From NCBI RefSeq assembly GCF_007845635.1, contig NZ_SELG01000038.1:1-64000 (forward strand): DNA of 64,000 nucleotides, in the 5' to 3' direction. Below, in pieces: positions 56,986-64,000 of the stretch. Each line of letters begins with the position of its first letter. The first letter of the stretch is position 1. The DNA comes from Apibacter muscae (GTDB lineage Bacteria; Bacteroidota; Bacteroidia; Flavobacteriales; Weeksellaceae). The notes beneath the pieces were generated by a model. The model had not been told where the DNA came from, ran no database searches, and saw only the letters and a program-made list of their open reading frames with translations. Made by a program: the position numbers and the translations under genes.

Positions 56986-57363
56986 ATGAATAACTTGAAG
57001 GATTTATGGTTTACCGATCAGCACCAGTGGATCAGAATTGATGATAATATCGCTTATATTGGGATTACAGACTATGCGCAGAAACAATTAGGGGATATCG
57101 TTTATGTAGATATAGATACGGTAGGAAAAGTTTTAAATCCAGGAGATGTTTACGGTACAGTTGAAGCGGTAAAGACCGTTTCGGATTTATTTATGCCCAT
57201 AGAAGGTAAAATTTTAGAAATTAATAATGAGATTGAGAATTCTCCAGAATTAATTAATTCTGACTCCTATGGAAAAGCTTGGATTATTAAAGTAGAGTTA
57301 ACAAAGTTATCATCAACAGAAGGGTTATTAAATGCTGAAGAATATAAGAGTTTGGTTGCATAG
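56986..57363 (+). CDS. gcvH: Glycine cleavage system H protein
   Basis: A 125-aa lipoyl carrier of the glycine cleavage complex. The lipoyl lysine is K63 in GTVEAVKTVSD. LWFTDQHQWI and the terminal NAEEYKSLV are family features. GcvT and GcvP are not in this window. Its last 32 bp overlap the next gene, which suggests coupling, and it follows sprA by 33 bp. Confidence 0.95.
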   Translation: MNNLKDLWFTDQHQWIRIDDNIAYIGITDYAQKQLGDIVYVDIDTVGKVLNPGDVYGTVEAVKTVSDLFMPIEGKILEINNEIENSPELINSDSYGKAWIIKVELTKLSSTEGLLNAEEYKSLVA

Positions 57364-57721
57364 AAATCAAACCTTTTTAAGAATAGTATTATATTCATAT
57401 TTTCTACTATTAACTTGGTTATTGTTAAGAGGGAATTCTCAGATAGATAATATATCTATAAAAATAATTTCTACATTCTATAATGATAAGGTTATACACA
57501 CTATAGTTTTTTTTATATTATTTATATTAGGAAGGTTTGCTTATCCTCATAAAAAACCTATAATTTTTTTAGTATTGTTCTCATTGTATGGAATACTAAT
57601 TGAAATTCTGCAAGAATTCATGAATCTTGGAAGGACGTTTGAATATTTAGATATGCTAGCTGACTTTATAGGTTGTTTGTTTGGTTTATTAATTGCAAGA
57701 TTAATAATTGGTTTTAGATAA
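57332..57721 (+). CDS. VanZ-like membrane protein
   Basis: A 129-aa protein with four short hydrophobic helices and the VanZ pattern: DKVIHTIVFFILFILGRFA near the middle and ILIEILQEFMNLGRTFEYLDMLADFIGCLFG at the end. The ATG lies inside the gcvH coding end and no later start leaves the first helix intact. Function in this phylum is unknown; the name comes from a teicoplanin-resistance gene. The ruvA-sprA-gcvH-vanZ order recurs in flavobacteria. Confidence 0.85.
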   Translation: MLKNIRVWLHRNQTFLRIVLYSYFLLLTWLLLRGNSQIDNISIKIISTFYNDKVIHTIVFFILFILGRFAYPHKKPIIFLVLFSLYGILIEILQEFMNLGRTFEYLDMLADFIGCLFGLLIARLIIGFR

Positions 57722-57951
57722 ATTCACTTAATTATAAATACAATAATTATAAAAATTGTAATTCACATGAATCTCTTTATATAAATTATAGGAAATTAAA
57801 AATAATAGCATTAGTTCAATTTTAAATTTTTTAAAAATTTATTCTTTTTATAAAATAAAAATATGTAAATTAGCGCATTGAGATTTTTGGAACTTATTAT
57901 TAATTTTAAGTTAACAAGGTCTCAATTTTTATCAATTTTTAAAATTTTTAT

Positions 57952-58227
57952 ATGAACATTTTTATTTCCAACCTTAATTATAGGTTGACCAGCGATGATT
58001 TACATGATTTATTTTCTGAATACGGAGATGTACAATCTGCTAAAATTATAAATGACAGAGAAACAGGTAGATCAAGAGGATTTGGTTTTGTTGAAATGTC
58101 AGATGATGAGGCAAATACAGCTATTGAAGAATTAAATCAAAGAGAGATTGACGGTAAAGTGATTAACGTTGCTGAAGCAAGACCAAAAGATGACAGACCT
58201 AGAAATAACTTTAGAAGAAATTATTAA
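57952..58227 (+). CDS. RRM-domain RNA-binding protein
   Basis: A 91-aa single RNA-recognition motif. RNP2 IFISNL is at residues 3-8 and RNP1 RGFGFVEM at 42-49, followed by a short Arg/Asn-rich tail. Small RRM proteins are abundant in flavobacteria, which often lack other RNA chaperones; they may stabilise or tune transcripts. The 230-bp upstream gap contains no other gene. A bidirectional terminator follows. Confidence 0.92.
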   Translation: MNIFISNLNYRLTSDDLHDLFSEYGDVQSAKIINDRETGRSRGFGFVEMSDDEANTAIEELNQREIDGKVINVAEARPKDDRPRNNFRRNY

Positions 58228-58283
58228 TTTACTTTAGTATATAAGTAAAATATTTAATATATAACTTTAATAAATATTTCTAA

Positions 58284-58310
58284 AAAAAACCTGCTTTTAG
58301 CAGGTTTTTT
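58284..58310. terminator. Bidirectional terminator between RRM and purH
   Basis: Arms AAAAAACCTGC and GCAGGTTTTTT enclose a 5-nt loop. It sits between two convergent genes and has A/T runs on both sides, so it serves both. Confidence 0.9.
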
Positions 58311-58314
58311 TAAT

Positions 58315-59823
58315 TTAATGTTTAAAATGTCTTAGACCTGTGAATATCATAGGAATATTGTATTCATTACATGCTTCAATACTTTCCTTGTCACGAATTG
58401 ATCCGCCAGGCTGTATAATTGCTTTAATCCCATTTTTTGCAGCAACATCAACTACATCTTTAAATGGAAAAAAAGCATCAGAGGCTAATACAAGATTTTC
58501 TTTATTTTTCTCGATAGCTCTTTGAATAGCTTGCTCTGCAGCCCATATTCTATTTGTTTGACCAGCACCTATACCAACGGCTTGTTTATTAGCAGCAACA
58601 ACAATTGCATTAGATTTTGCATGTTTAGCAATTTTTTGTGCAAAAATTAAGTCTTCCATTTGCTCATCACTTGGAGAAGCATTTGTAACATTTTCAAAAT
58701 TGGTTGCATTCTCCCTGTCAGTGTCTTGAACTAATAATCCACCATCAACTTTAATATATTCTACTTCATCAACTAATGGATGATTAACCTTTATAATTCT
58801 TAAATTCTTTTTATTAGAAAAAATTTTCAAGGCATCCTCAGTAAATGAAGGGGCAATAACAATTTCTAAAAATAATGGGAGTATAACTTCCGCAGTTTCA
58901 GCATCAACCTCCCTATTAAACGCAACAATACCTCCGAAAATGGAGACAGGATCACAATCGTATGCTTTTTGGTATGCATTTTTAACTGAATCTGCAAGGG
59001 CTACCCCGCATGGTGTAGAATGTTTTACTGCACAACAGGCAATTTCAGAAAATTCTTTAACAACTTTATAAGCCATATCCATATCTCTAAAGTTATTAAA
59101 TGAAAGCTCTTTGCCTTGAATTTGTTCTAAATTTTTCATAGATCCCTCTTTAGTCATGTCTACATACAGAGCAGCTTTTTGATGAGGGTTTTCACCATAT
59201 CTTAAATCATGAATTTTCTTATAAGATAAATTTAAATACTCTGGATAACTATCTTCAAGAATATAGTTTGATATTGCGGCATCATAAGCAGATGTTAGAT
59301 TGAATACTTTTCCTGCCAATAATTTTCTAGTTTTTAAGGATGTTTCACCATTGGAAGATATTTCTTCTTCAACAAGTTTATAGTCATTAATTTCAGATAT
59401 AACTGTAACAAATTTAAAGTTTTTTGCTGCTGAACGTAACATAGAAGGACCTCCAATGTCAATAAATTCTATCATCTCATTTTCTGCTAATCCAGTATTT
59501 AATTTATCAAAAAATGGATATAAATTAACTACAACTAAATCAATCGGTTTTATATTATGTTCCTGAATAGTTTTAAGATGCTCATCGTTATCACGTAGAG
59601 CAAGTAATCCTCCATGGATATTAGGATGTAAAGTTTTAACTCTACCATCTAGCATTTCAGGAAAATTCGTTACCTTATTAATATCAGTTACTTGAATATT
59701 GTTGTTTTTTAAATAGTTAAAGGTGCCACCGGTTGAAATAATTTCGTAATTATTTGAAACTAAAAATAATGAAAATTCAATTAGATTAGTTTTATCTGAT
59801 ACGCTAATTAGAGCTCTCTTCAT
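58315..59823 (-). CDS. purH: Bifunctional AICAR formyltransferase / IMP cyclohydrolase
   Basis: A 502-aa enzyme for the last two steps of purine synthesis, AICAR to IMP. The N-terminal MGS-like cyclohydrolase (about 1-190) begins [15 protein letters not shown] with TGGTFNYL; the C-terminal transformylase carries the KHSTPCGVA block, [15 protein letters not shown] and the terminal [13 protein letters not shown] motif. Length is normal. It is 26 bp downstream of the SRPBCC/GyrI-like gene and probably co-transcribed. Confidence 0.95.
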   Translation of the reverse strand: MKRALISVSDKTNLIEFSLFLVSNNYEIISTGGTFNYLKNNNIQVTDINKVTNFPEMLDGRVKTLHPNIHGGLLALRDNDEHLKTIQEHNIKPIDLVVVNLYPFFDKLNTGLAENEMIEFIDIGGPSMLRSAAKNFKFVTVISEINDYKLVEEEISSNGETSLKTRKLLAGKVFNLTSAYDAAISNYILEDSYPEYLNLSYKKIHDLRYGENPHQKAALYVDMTKEGSMKNLEQIQGKELSFNNFRDMDMAYKVVKEFSEIACCAVKHSTPCGVALADSVKNAYQKAYDCDPVSIFGGIVAFNREVDAETAEVILPLFLEIVIAPSFTEDALKIFSNKKNLRIIKVNHPLVDEVEYIKVDGGLLVQDTDRENATNFENVTNASPSDEQMEDLIFAQKIAKHAKSNAIVVAANKQAVGIGAGQTNRIWAAEQAIQRAIEKNKENLVLASDAFFPFKDVVDVAAKNGIKAIIQPGGSIRDKESIEACNEYNIPMIFTGLRHFKH

Positions 59824-59849
59824 GAAATTGTTTTTATAAATGTTAATAC

Positions 59850-60890
59850 TTATTCTATTATTAAATAAAATGCATTGCCTCTAATTTCATCATCATTGGA
59901 AATTGGGAAATCATTAAATTCCTGCCAAAATTGATTTTTTAGTTTAATGCCATTTTCTTTGGCGTAGCTATCTAAAGTATATTTTGAATTTAATAAATTG
60001 AGATTAGTAGTTTTAATAGGTGTAAATATTGCTTTGCCACTTGGGATCGAAATAAATTTAATATTATCATTTGGAATTATATCCAAATTATTTACAGGAT
60101 ATCCTGCATAATAGGTGGCAGATTTATTTATAGTATCAAAATTGGTATAATAAACTATAGGATTTTTTATATCTAAAAGGCTGTAATTTAAGCTATCAAC
60201 CATATACTGATTTACTGTATGAAAAGATTTATGTAAATTTTTAGAAATTTCTTCAGAATCAGTAGTAGTTTCATTTTTTACAGCTAATAATTGTACATTC
60301 TTTTTGTCAATAAAATCAGATTCTCCGAGTTTTAGTTGTTGTGGAATATTTTTCTTATTTAATTTTAGTTCTAATCTATTTAAGGATTCATCTAAAATTT
60401 CTTGTAAATTTTCAGCATTTAAATAAGCAAAAATTCGTTTAAAATATGAAAAATCTTGCGTTTTTAATGATACTTTTATATAAGTTCCTTCTTTTAAAGA
60501 TTTAAAATAAATATCTTCAGAGCATAATATGCCATAATTAACAAAAATAATCTGTGCTTTTATTTTCTTATTTATTATGCTCTCTAAGATTTTAAATTCT
60601 CCATTTCCAATTTCATAATTTTTTTTATTTTTCCAAGTCAGGCTAGCACCCTTACCTTTATAAGGTGAAAAATAATTAATTCTTGTGTTTATTGAATCCT
60701 GTTCAGTGAGTAGTCCCCAGCTACCGAAATTTTCAAGATCATTAAATTCCAAAAAAACTTCACTTATAGGGTTAATTAATTTCTTTGAAGCTGAAATCTC
60801 AATATTTTTAGGTAAAAAGTAAGGAAGAATACATCCTGCAATAATTAACAGAAAAAGTATAAATAAAAAAACATTCAGAATTTTTCTCAT
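59850..60890 (-). CDS. Membrane-anchored SRPBCC/GyrI-like protein
   Basis: A 346-aa protein with one N-terminal hydrophobic anchor (about residues 6-26). Residues about 30-180 resemble an SRPBCC (polyketide-cyclase-like) fold, with [11 protein letters not shown] and KGASLTWKN; the C-terminal ~150 residues resemble a GyrI/AraC effector-binding domain, ending in NFPISNDD-type text. Both fold families bind small hydrophobic molecules. The fusion in one exported protein is notable but not rare. The ligand is unknown. Confidence 0.75.
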   Translation of the reverse strand: MRKILNVFLFILFLLIIAGCILPYFLPKNIEISASKKLINPISEVFLEFNDLENFGSWGLLTEQDSINTRINYFSPYKGKGASLTWKNKKNYEIGNGEFKILESIINKKIKAQIIFVNYGILCSEDIYFKSLKEGTYIKVSLKTQDFSYFKRIFAYLNAENLQEILDESLNRLELKLNKKNIPQQLKLGESDFIDKKNVQLLAVKNETTTDSEEISKNLHKSFHTVNQYMVDSLNYSLLDIKNPIVYYTNFDTINKSATYYAGYPVNNLDIIPNDNIKFISIPSGKAIFTPIKTTNLNLLNSKYTLDSYAKENGIKLKNQFWQEFNDFPISNDDEIRGNAFYLIIE

Positions 60891-60926
60891 GCAATTTGTT
60901 TAAAATCTATATTTTATAGAGCTTTA

Positions 60927-60934
60927 CAAAGCTA
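60927..60934 (-). promoter_or_regulatory. -7 element for the SRPBCC/GyrI-purH transcript
   Basis: The minus strand reads TAGCTTTG, an exact TAnnTTTG match, 36 bp upstream of the ATG. The same 8-mer serves the trigger factor gene. Confidence 0.55.
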
Positions 60935-60978
60935 CAAAAACAAATTATTTTTCGTTTAATATTTCAAATTAAAAAAAA

Positions 60979-60996
60979 CACTATTATTGAATAGTG
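60979..60996 (-). terminator. Terminator after the DUF1573 pair
   Basis: Arms CACTATT and AATAGTG with a 4-nt loop are flanked by long A/T runs; it lies 34 bp beyond the minus-strand stop of the second DUF1573 gene and ahead of the next promoter. Confidence 0.8.
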
Positions 60997-61030
60997 CTTT
61001 TTTTATTATCTTATAAAAGTATAGGTTAAA

Positions 61031-61405
61031 TTAATTGACTTTACCCTGTACTGTAACATTTAAGACTGGGTTTTCAACATCATTGGAAGATATAACCATA
61101 GTTTTATTAAAATTACCTACAATGCTAGTGTTGTAAGTAACTACTATTTCACCTTTTTTACCAGGGGCAATAGGAGTTGTAGTCCAACTAGGAACAGTAC
61201 AACCACAAGAAGTCTTTATATTTGAAATAATAAGTGGTTTATCTCCAGTATTTTCAATTTTAAGAATTCTTTTTCCTTCAGAACCTTTTTCAACATTCCC
61301 GTATTCTACAATATTATTGTTGTAATTAACAATTTTTAATTGTTGAGCGTTACTTAGTGCTATTGCGCCAAATATAAAAAAAGTGCTCAAAATTATTTTT
61401 TTCAT
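61031..61405 (-). CDS. DUF1573 secreted protein (second of a pair)
   Basis: A 124-aa exported protein with a signal peptide ending near SNAQQ. The rest is one immunoglobulin-like (ASH-type) domain with IENTGDKPLIISNIKTSCGC, then WTTTPIAPGKKGEIVVTYNT, the DUF1573 signature. The SCGC pair of cysteines is conserved in the paralogue upstream as SCDC. The family is common in Bacteroidota, with unknown function; a periplasmic or surface binding role is likely. It is 25 bp downstream of its paralogue. Confidence 0.85.
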   Translation of the reverse strand: MKKIILSTFFIFGAIALSNAQQLKIVNYNNNIVEYGNVEKGSEGKRILKIENTGDKPLIISNIKTSCGCTVPSWTTTPIAPGKKGEIVVTYNTSIVGNFNKTMVISSNDVENPVLNVTVQGKVN

Positions 61406-61430
61406 AACTATATTTTTTTGAATTTAATAT

Positions 61431-61790
61431 TTATAAAACGTTTCCCTTTATCTTTACAACTTTTCTAGGACTATCTAAACCGTTGCTATATATTTCAATA
61501 GATTTTAAAAATTTCCCCTTAATTTTAGTATTATATGAGATGTTAACCTGACCTGTTTTGCCAGGAAGAATGGGGGTTTTTGTCCATGATACAATAGAAC
61601 AATCACAAGAAGATTTAACGTTAGAAATAATTAAAGGTTTATTTCCTTTATTAGTTATTGTAAATGACTTATGACCATCAGAATTTAACCTTACATCTCC
61701 ATAATCTATAACATCTTTATCTAAAGAAATGCTTTGCGCTATTAAAAACGAAAAATTGCATAATAAAAAAATGTAGACTAGCTTTTTCAT
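61431..61790 (-). CDS. DUF1573 secreted protein (first of a pair)
   Basis: A 119-aa protein with a signal peptide (about 1-18) and one DUF1573 domain: ITNKGNKPLIISNVKSSCDC, then WTKTPILPGKTGQVNISYNT. It shares most of its sequence with the downstream gene, pointing to a recent tandem duplication. Function is unknown. It leads the two-gene transcript. Confidence 0.85.
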   Translation of the reverse strand: MKKLVYIFLLCNFSFLIAQSISLDKDVIDYGDVRLNSDGHKSFTITNKGNKPLIISNVKSSCDCSIVSWTKTPILPGKTGQVNISYNTKIKGKFLKSIEIYSNGLDSPRKVVKIKGNVL

Positions 61791-61842
61791 ATTAAGAAAT
61801 TATTATTGATAACGTGAAGTTAAGTAAAAAATTATAGATTAT

Positions 61843-61850
61843 TAAATTTG
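61843..61850 (+). promoter_or_regulatory. -7 element for the orphan RNA candidate
   Basis: TAAATTTG matches TAnnTTTG exactly on the plus strand. No plus-strand protein gene follows before the terminator at 62056, so a transcript beginning here would be about 225 nt and non-coding. Confidence 0.45.
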
Positions 61851-61856
61851 TGGAAA

Positions 61857-62084
61857 CATTTATATAAGTAATTTAATCTCTATTTTTCATGTTAATTTAG
61901 TAAATTAGAATTTCAATAGTTTTAATAATTACTTATAAATAGATAGTATATAAAATTTTTAGAAAATAAAGCGTTAAAATCATAAAACGGCACGGTGTTT
62001 GTTAATATAAAACTAATTTACGAGACAGTAAATTTTTCATAGTAGTTAGTTTTGGCCCCGTGTTTTTAACACGGGGTTTTTTTT
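61857..62084 (+). ncRNA. Orphan structured RNA candidate ending in a terminator
   Basis: The 3' half folds in a compact way. AAAACTAA (62009-62016) pairs with TTAGTTTT (62046-62053) around a second hairpin TTTAC-GAGACA-GTAAA (62017-62032). The final hairpin CCCCGTGTT-TTT-AACACGGGG with T8 (62056-62084) is a strong terminator. CACGG at 61991-61995 could instead pair with CCGTG inside the terminator's left arm, an exclusive alternative as in attenuators. No plus-strand gene follows for 1 kb. It could be a small RNA or an orphan riboswitch-like element; I recognise no class. Confidence 0.5.
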
Positions 62085-62180
62085 AAGATATATTTATCTG
62101 TTTAATAAAATAGTATTTATATAAATACTTTAAATTGTAATGTATTATAATACTTAAAAAATTTAAAATAAAATTTATAC

Positions 62181-62879
62181 TTATTTAATTTGAAATATGG
62201 TAAAATAAGTATCTGCCCCTCCGAGTAGTTGAATAGATAAGGATAGCCCTGAAGCGCCAAAGGTTATAGCATCTCCCTCATTTAAATCAACAATTGAAAA
62301 AATTTTTCTTGTAGGTGGAGAAACACTAATCCCTAAAACTGAAACATTATTAAAAGATTCCTCAGCTTCTAAAGTATAAATATTTTCACTGGCTTTTCTT
62401 TTTAATATACCAACACCAACGTTAGAAGCAGAGAATAAACTGGAGGTGGTGTATTGTATATATACGACATATATTCCACTATTTTTAGCTATAAATTCGT
62501 ATCTATTTAAGTCGTATTCATTGTTATAGTCAAATGAAATATTTTCAAAAGCAATTTTATTCCAACCAGAAATTCCATCAAGAGAAATTATTGAGGTTGA
62601 GTTTGAACTATTGCCGCCTTTAACGTATGAATTTTTTATAATGTTAGTGTCATAGTGTATTATACCATCATCATTGACAACTAAAACTTTATTTGAGATG
62701 GAAAATTATTTGTTTGAATTTTTTGCAATAGGACTATTTTGGTCTATAACACCCCTAATTTTTAAATTGCCATTTACATCAAGTGTTGCAGTAGGTTGAT
62801 CTATATTAATTCCTACTTGAGAAAAAGAGTTTAAGCTAATTAAGTAAAAACAATATAAAATTAATCTTTTATTGTTAAT
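62181..62879 (-). pseudogene. Secreted-protein pseudogene with internal stop and lost start
   Basis: One reading frame of 233 codons encodes a signal-peptide-like start (LILYCFYLISLNSFS), then QVGINIDQPTATLDVNGNLKIRG, a motif common at the N-terminus of Bacteroidota surface proteins, and a beta-rich C-terminal domain ending in TIFQIK. Two defects are visible: the expected start is ATT rather than ATG (preceded in frame by TAG), and codon 58 is TAA (62706-62708). The rest is open and well formed. The gene is probably recently inactivated. Exotic use of the start codon plus readthrough is less likely. Confidence 0.7.
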
Positions 62880-63043
62880 AAAAAACTATTTAATGTTAAT
62901 ATTAGTATAAATATAATATAAATATAAGTTGTTTTTTATTTTTATATAAATATTTTTATAAAAAATTTTCTATTAATAAACTATAGATATAAATACTAGT
63001 ATGAATGTTTTTAACTAAATGATTTTGATAAATTCAAAAACTT

Positions 63044-63051
63044 TACTTTTG
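63044..63051 (+). promoter_or_regulatory. -7 element for mutS2, inside a small palindrome
   Basis: TACTTTTG matches TAnnTTTG and lies 39 bp upstream of the mutS2 ATG. It overlaps the inverted repeat TTACTTT-TGC-AAAGTAA (63043-63059). Confidence 0.55.
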
Positions 63052-63090
63052 CAAAGTAAGCGTTAATGATAATTAATAATTGATTGAAAT

Positions 63091-64000
63091 ATGCAGATTG
63101 CTAGAGATACCTTAAAAGAACTTGAATATTATAAAATCCTTGAAGAAATTGCAGTTTATTGCTATTCCGATTATGGAAAAGAAAAAGTTATAAACTTACA
63201 TCCACTTAAAAAGGAGAAAATAAAAGATGCACTAAATTGTGTTAATGAATATTTAAGCAGTTTTATGAATGAGAACTTCATTCCATTTAATGGATTTGAA
63301 TGTATTGATACAGAATTAAAAATGCTTCAAATTGATAATTTCACTCTTGAAGCAAAATCATTTTTAAAAATTAGAGATCTTTCCAAACTCATTAATTCAT
63401 TAATTGTACATTTTGAAAAATTTAAAGAATATTTTCCTACTCTTCACAAGCAGATATCTCATATAGAATACAACAAGAATATAATTTCATTAATTAATAA
63501 TGTATTTAATCGTTTTGGAGAGATAAAAAATGAAGCATCTTCTTCGTTAAAAATCATAAGAGAGCAACTTCAGATCACAAGAAGAAATATTCAACAAAAT
63601 TTTGATAAATCGTTATCATATTATGCTCAAAGTGGGTATTTGGATGAAATTAAAGAAAGTGTAATTGATGATCAAAGAGTTCTAGCTGTAAAATCAAATT
63701 TAAAAAAATCAGTAAAAGGAAGAGTTTTAGGTTTTTCCAAAACTGGTTCTATTTGCTTTATCTTACCAGAATCAGTGACTAATTTGAATATAAAATTAAT
63801 TGAATTATCCAACCAAGAAAAAAATGAGATTCTAAAAATTTTAGCTGATTTAACGCGGGAAATTTATGAGTTTTATCCATTACTTTTTAACTATCAAAAG
63901 TATATATATGAGTTGGATGTTGTTCAAGCCAAGGCTCGGTATGCAGAGTCAATTCATGGGATATTACCTCATATATCTAATGATCAAGAAATACAGATTA
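63091..64000 (+). CDS. mutS2: Endonuclease MutS2, 5' part (cut by window edge)
   Basis: The first 303 codons of a MutS2-like protein; the ATPase and Smr nuclease regions lie beyond the window. The opening RDTLKELEYYKILEEIAVYC, the YGKEKVINLHPL block and later DDQRVLAVKSNLKKSVKGRVLGFSKTGS with KARYAESIHG are typical of the MutS2 N-terminal and core domains. Members suppress recombination or rescue collided ribosomes. The frame is open to the last base. Confidence 0.92.
   Translation, partial: MQIARDTLKELEYYKILEEIAVYCYSDYGKEKVINLHPLKKEKIKDALNCVNEYLSSFMNENFIPFNGFECIDTELKMLQIDNFTLEAKSFLKIRDLSKLINSLIVHFEKFKEYFPTLHKQISHIEYNKNIISLINNVFNRFGEIKNEASSSLKIIREQLQITRRNIQQNFDKSLSYYAQSGYLDEIKESVIDDQRVLAVKSNLKKSVKGRVLGFSKTGSICFILPESVTNLNIKLIELSNQEKNEILKILADLTREIYEFYPLLFNYQKYIYELDVVQAKARYAESIHGILPHISNDQEIQI

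Larger units (their letters stand above)
61791..62180. other. Intergenic region holding an orphan RNA candidate
   Basis: No protein gene. The left part is the upstream region of the minus-strand DUF1573 pair. On the plus strand it has a promoter-like element and a strong terminator about 230 nt later (entries below). Confidence 0.6.

Noticed and set aside
1-64000. CRISPR array, insertion sequence, rRNA or integrase
   Set aside because: No regularly spaced repeats, transposase-like proteins or rRNA sequences were seen; the only extended repeat is the pair near 37 kb, which has two units.

Overview
The window is chromosomal DNA from a very AT-rich member of the Bacteroidota, most likely a flavobacterium. 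Four things point there: a full-length SprA (the outer-membrane translocon of type IX secretion and gliding) in the order ruvA-sprA-gcvH-vanZ; repeated promoters of the Bacteroidota form TAnnTTTG; weak or absent Shine-Dalgarno sequences; and families common in this phylum (DUF1573, DUF3810, FISUMP, GbsR-type regulators, YceI pairs). A small-genome, host-associated genus such as Apibacter would fit the base composition, but the sequence alone does not prove the genus.

Layout. 1-2.9 kb: two tandem secreted proteins sharing an N-terminal module; the second adds a FISUMP domain. 3-9.2 kb: a co-directional run of prpF-like isomerase, D-lactate dehydrogenase, 3-methyladenine glycosylase, NAD(P)HX repair enzyme, Fsr-like MFS pump and HAD phosphatase. 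9.3-11.8 kb (minus): lipoprotein, cysS, folE. 12-14.6 kb: acyltransferase, a 47-aa Cys-rich membrane peptide, YkvA-like protein and miaA. 14.6-17.8 kb (minus): RlpA-like lipoprotein, two YceI proteins, dprA. 18-29.4 kb: WG-repeat protein, dusB, DUF2071 protein, GbsR regulator with a palindromic operator candidate, thiolase, membrane protein, Na+/H+ antiporter family protein, aspartate kinase, CopZ-like protein, a small regulator pair and a SanA-like protein.

29.5-37.3 kb is the most accessory-looking stretch. It holds a 688-residue PIN-like, coiled-coil, membrane-anchored protein beside tRNA-Arg(CCT), a coding remnant, a copper ATPase, a nuclease-family protein, a CI-like regulator divergent from an unknown 224-aa protein, and a tandem pair of related non-coding units, each ending in an intrinsic terminator. 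These units are the best candidate for something undescribed.

37.4-47.6 kb (minus) returns to housekeeping: trigger factor, metG, DUF3810 protein, FtsX-type permease, acyltransferase and UvrD/PcrA helicase. 47.9-58.2 kb (plus): malic enzyme, ruvA, sprA, gcvH, vanZ-like and an RRM protein. 58.3-61.8 kb (minus): purH, an SRPBCC/GyrI-like protein and two DUF1573 proteins. The end holds an orphan terminator-bearing RNA candidate, a secreted-protein pseudogene and the 5' part of mutS2, cut by the window edge.

No rRNA, CRISPR array, insertion sequence, integrase or recognisable prophage was seen. Most of the window is core metabolism, translation, DNA repair and envelope function. Tandem paralogue pairs recur (secreted modules, YceI, DUF1573, the non-coding units).
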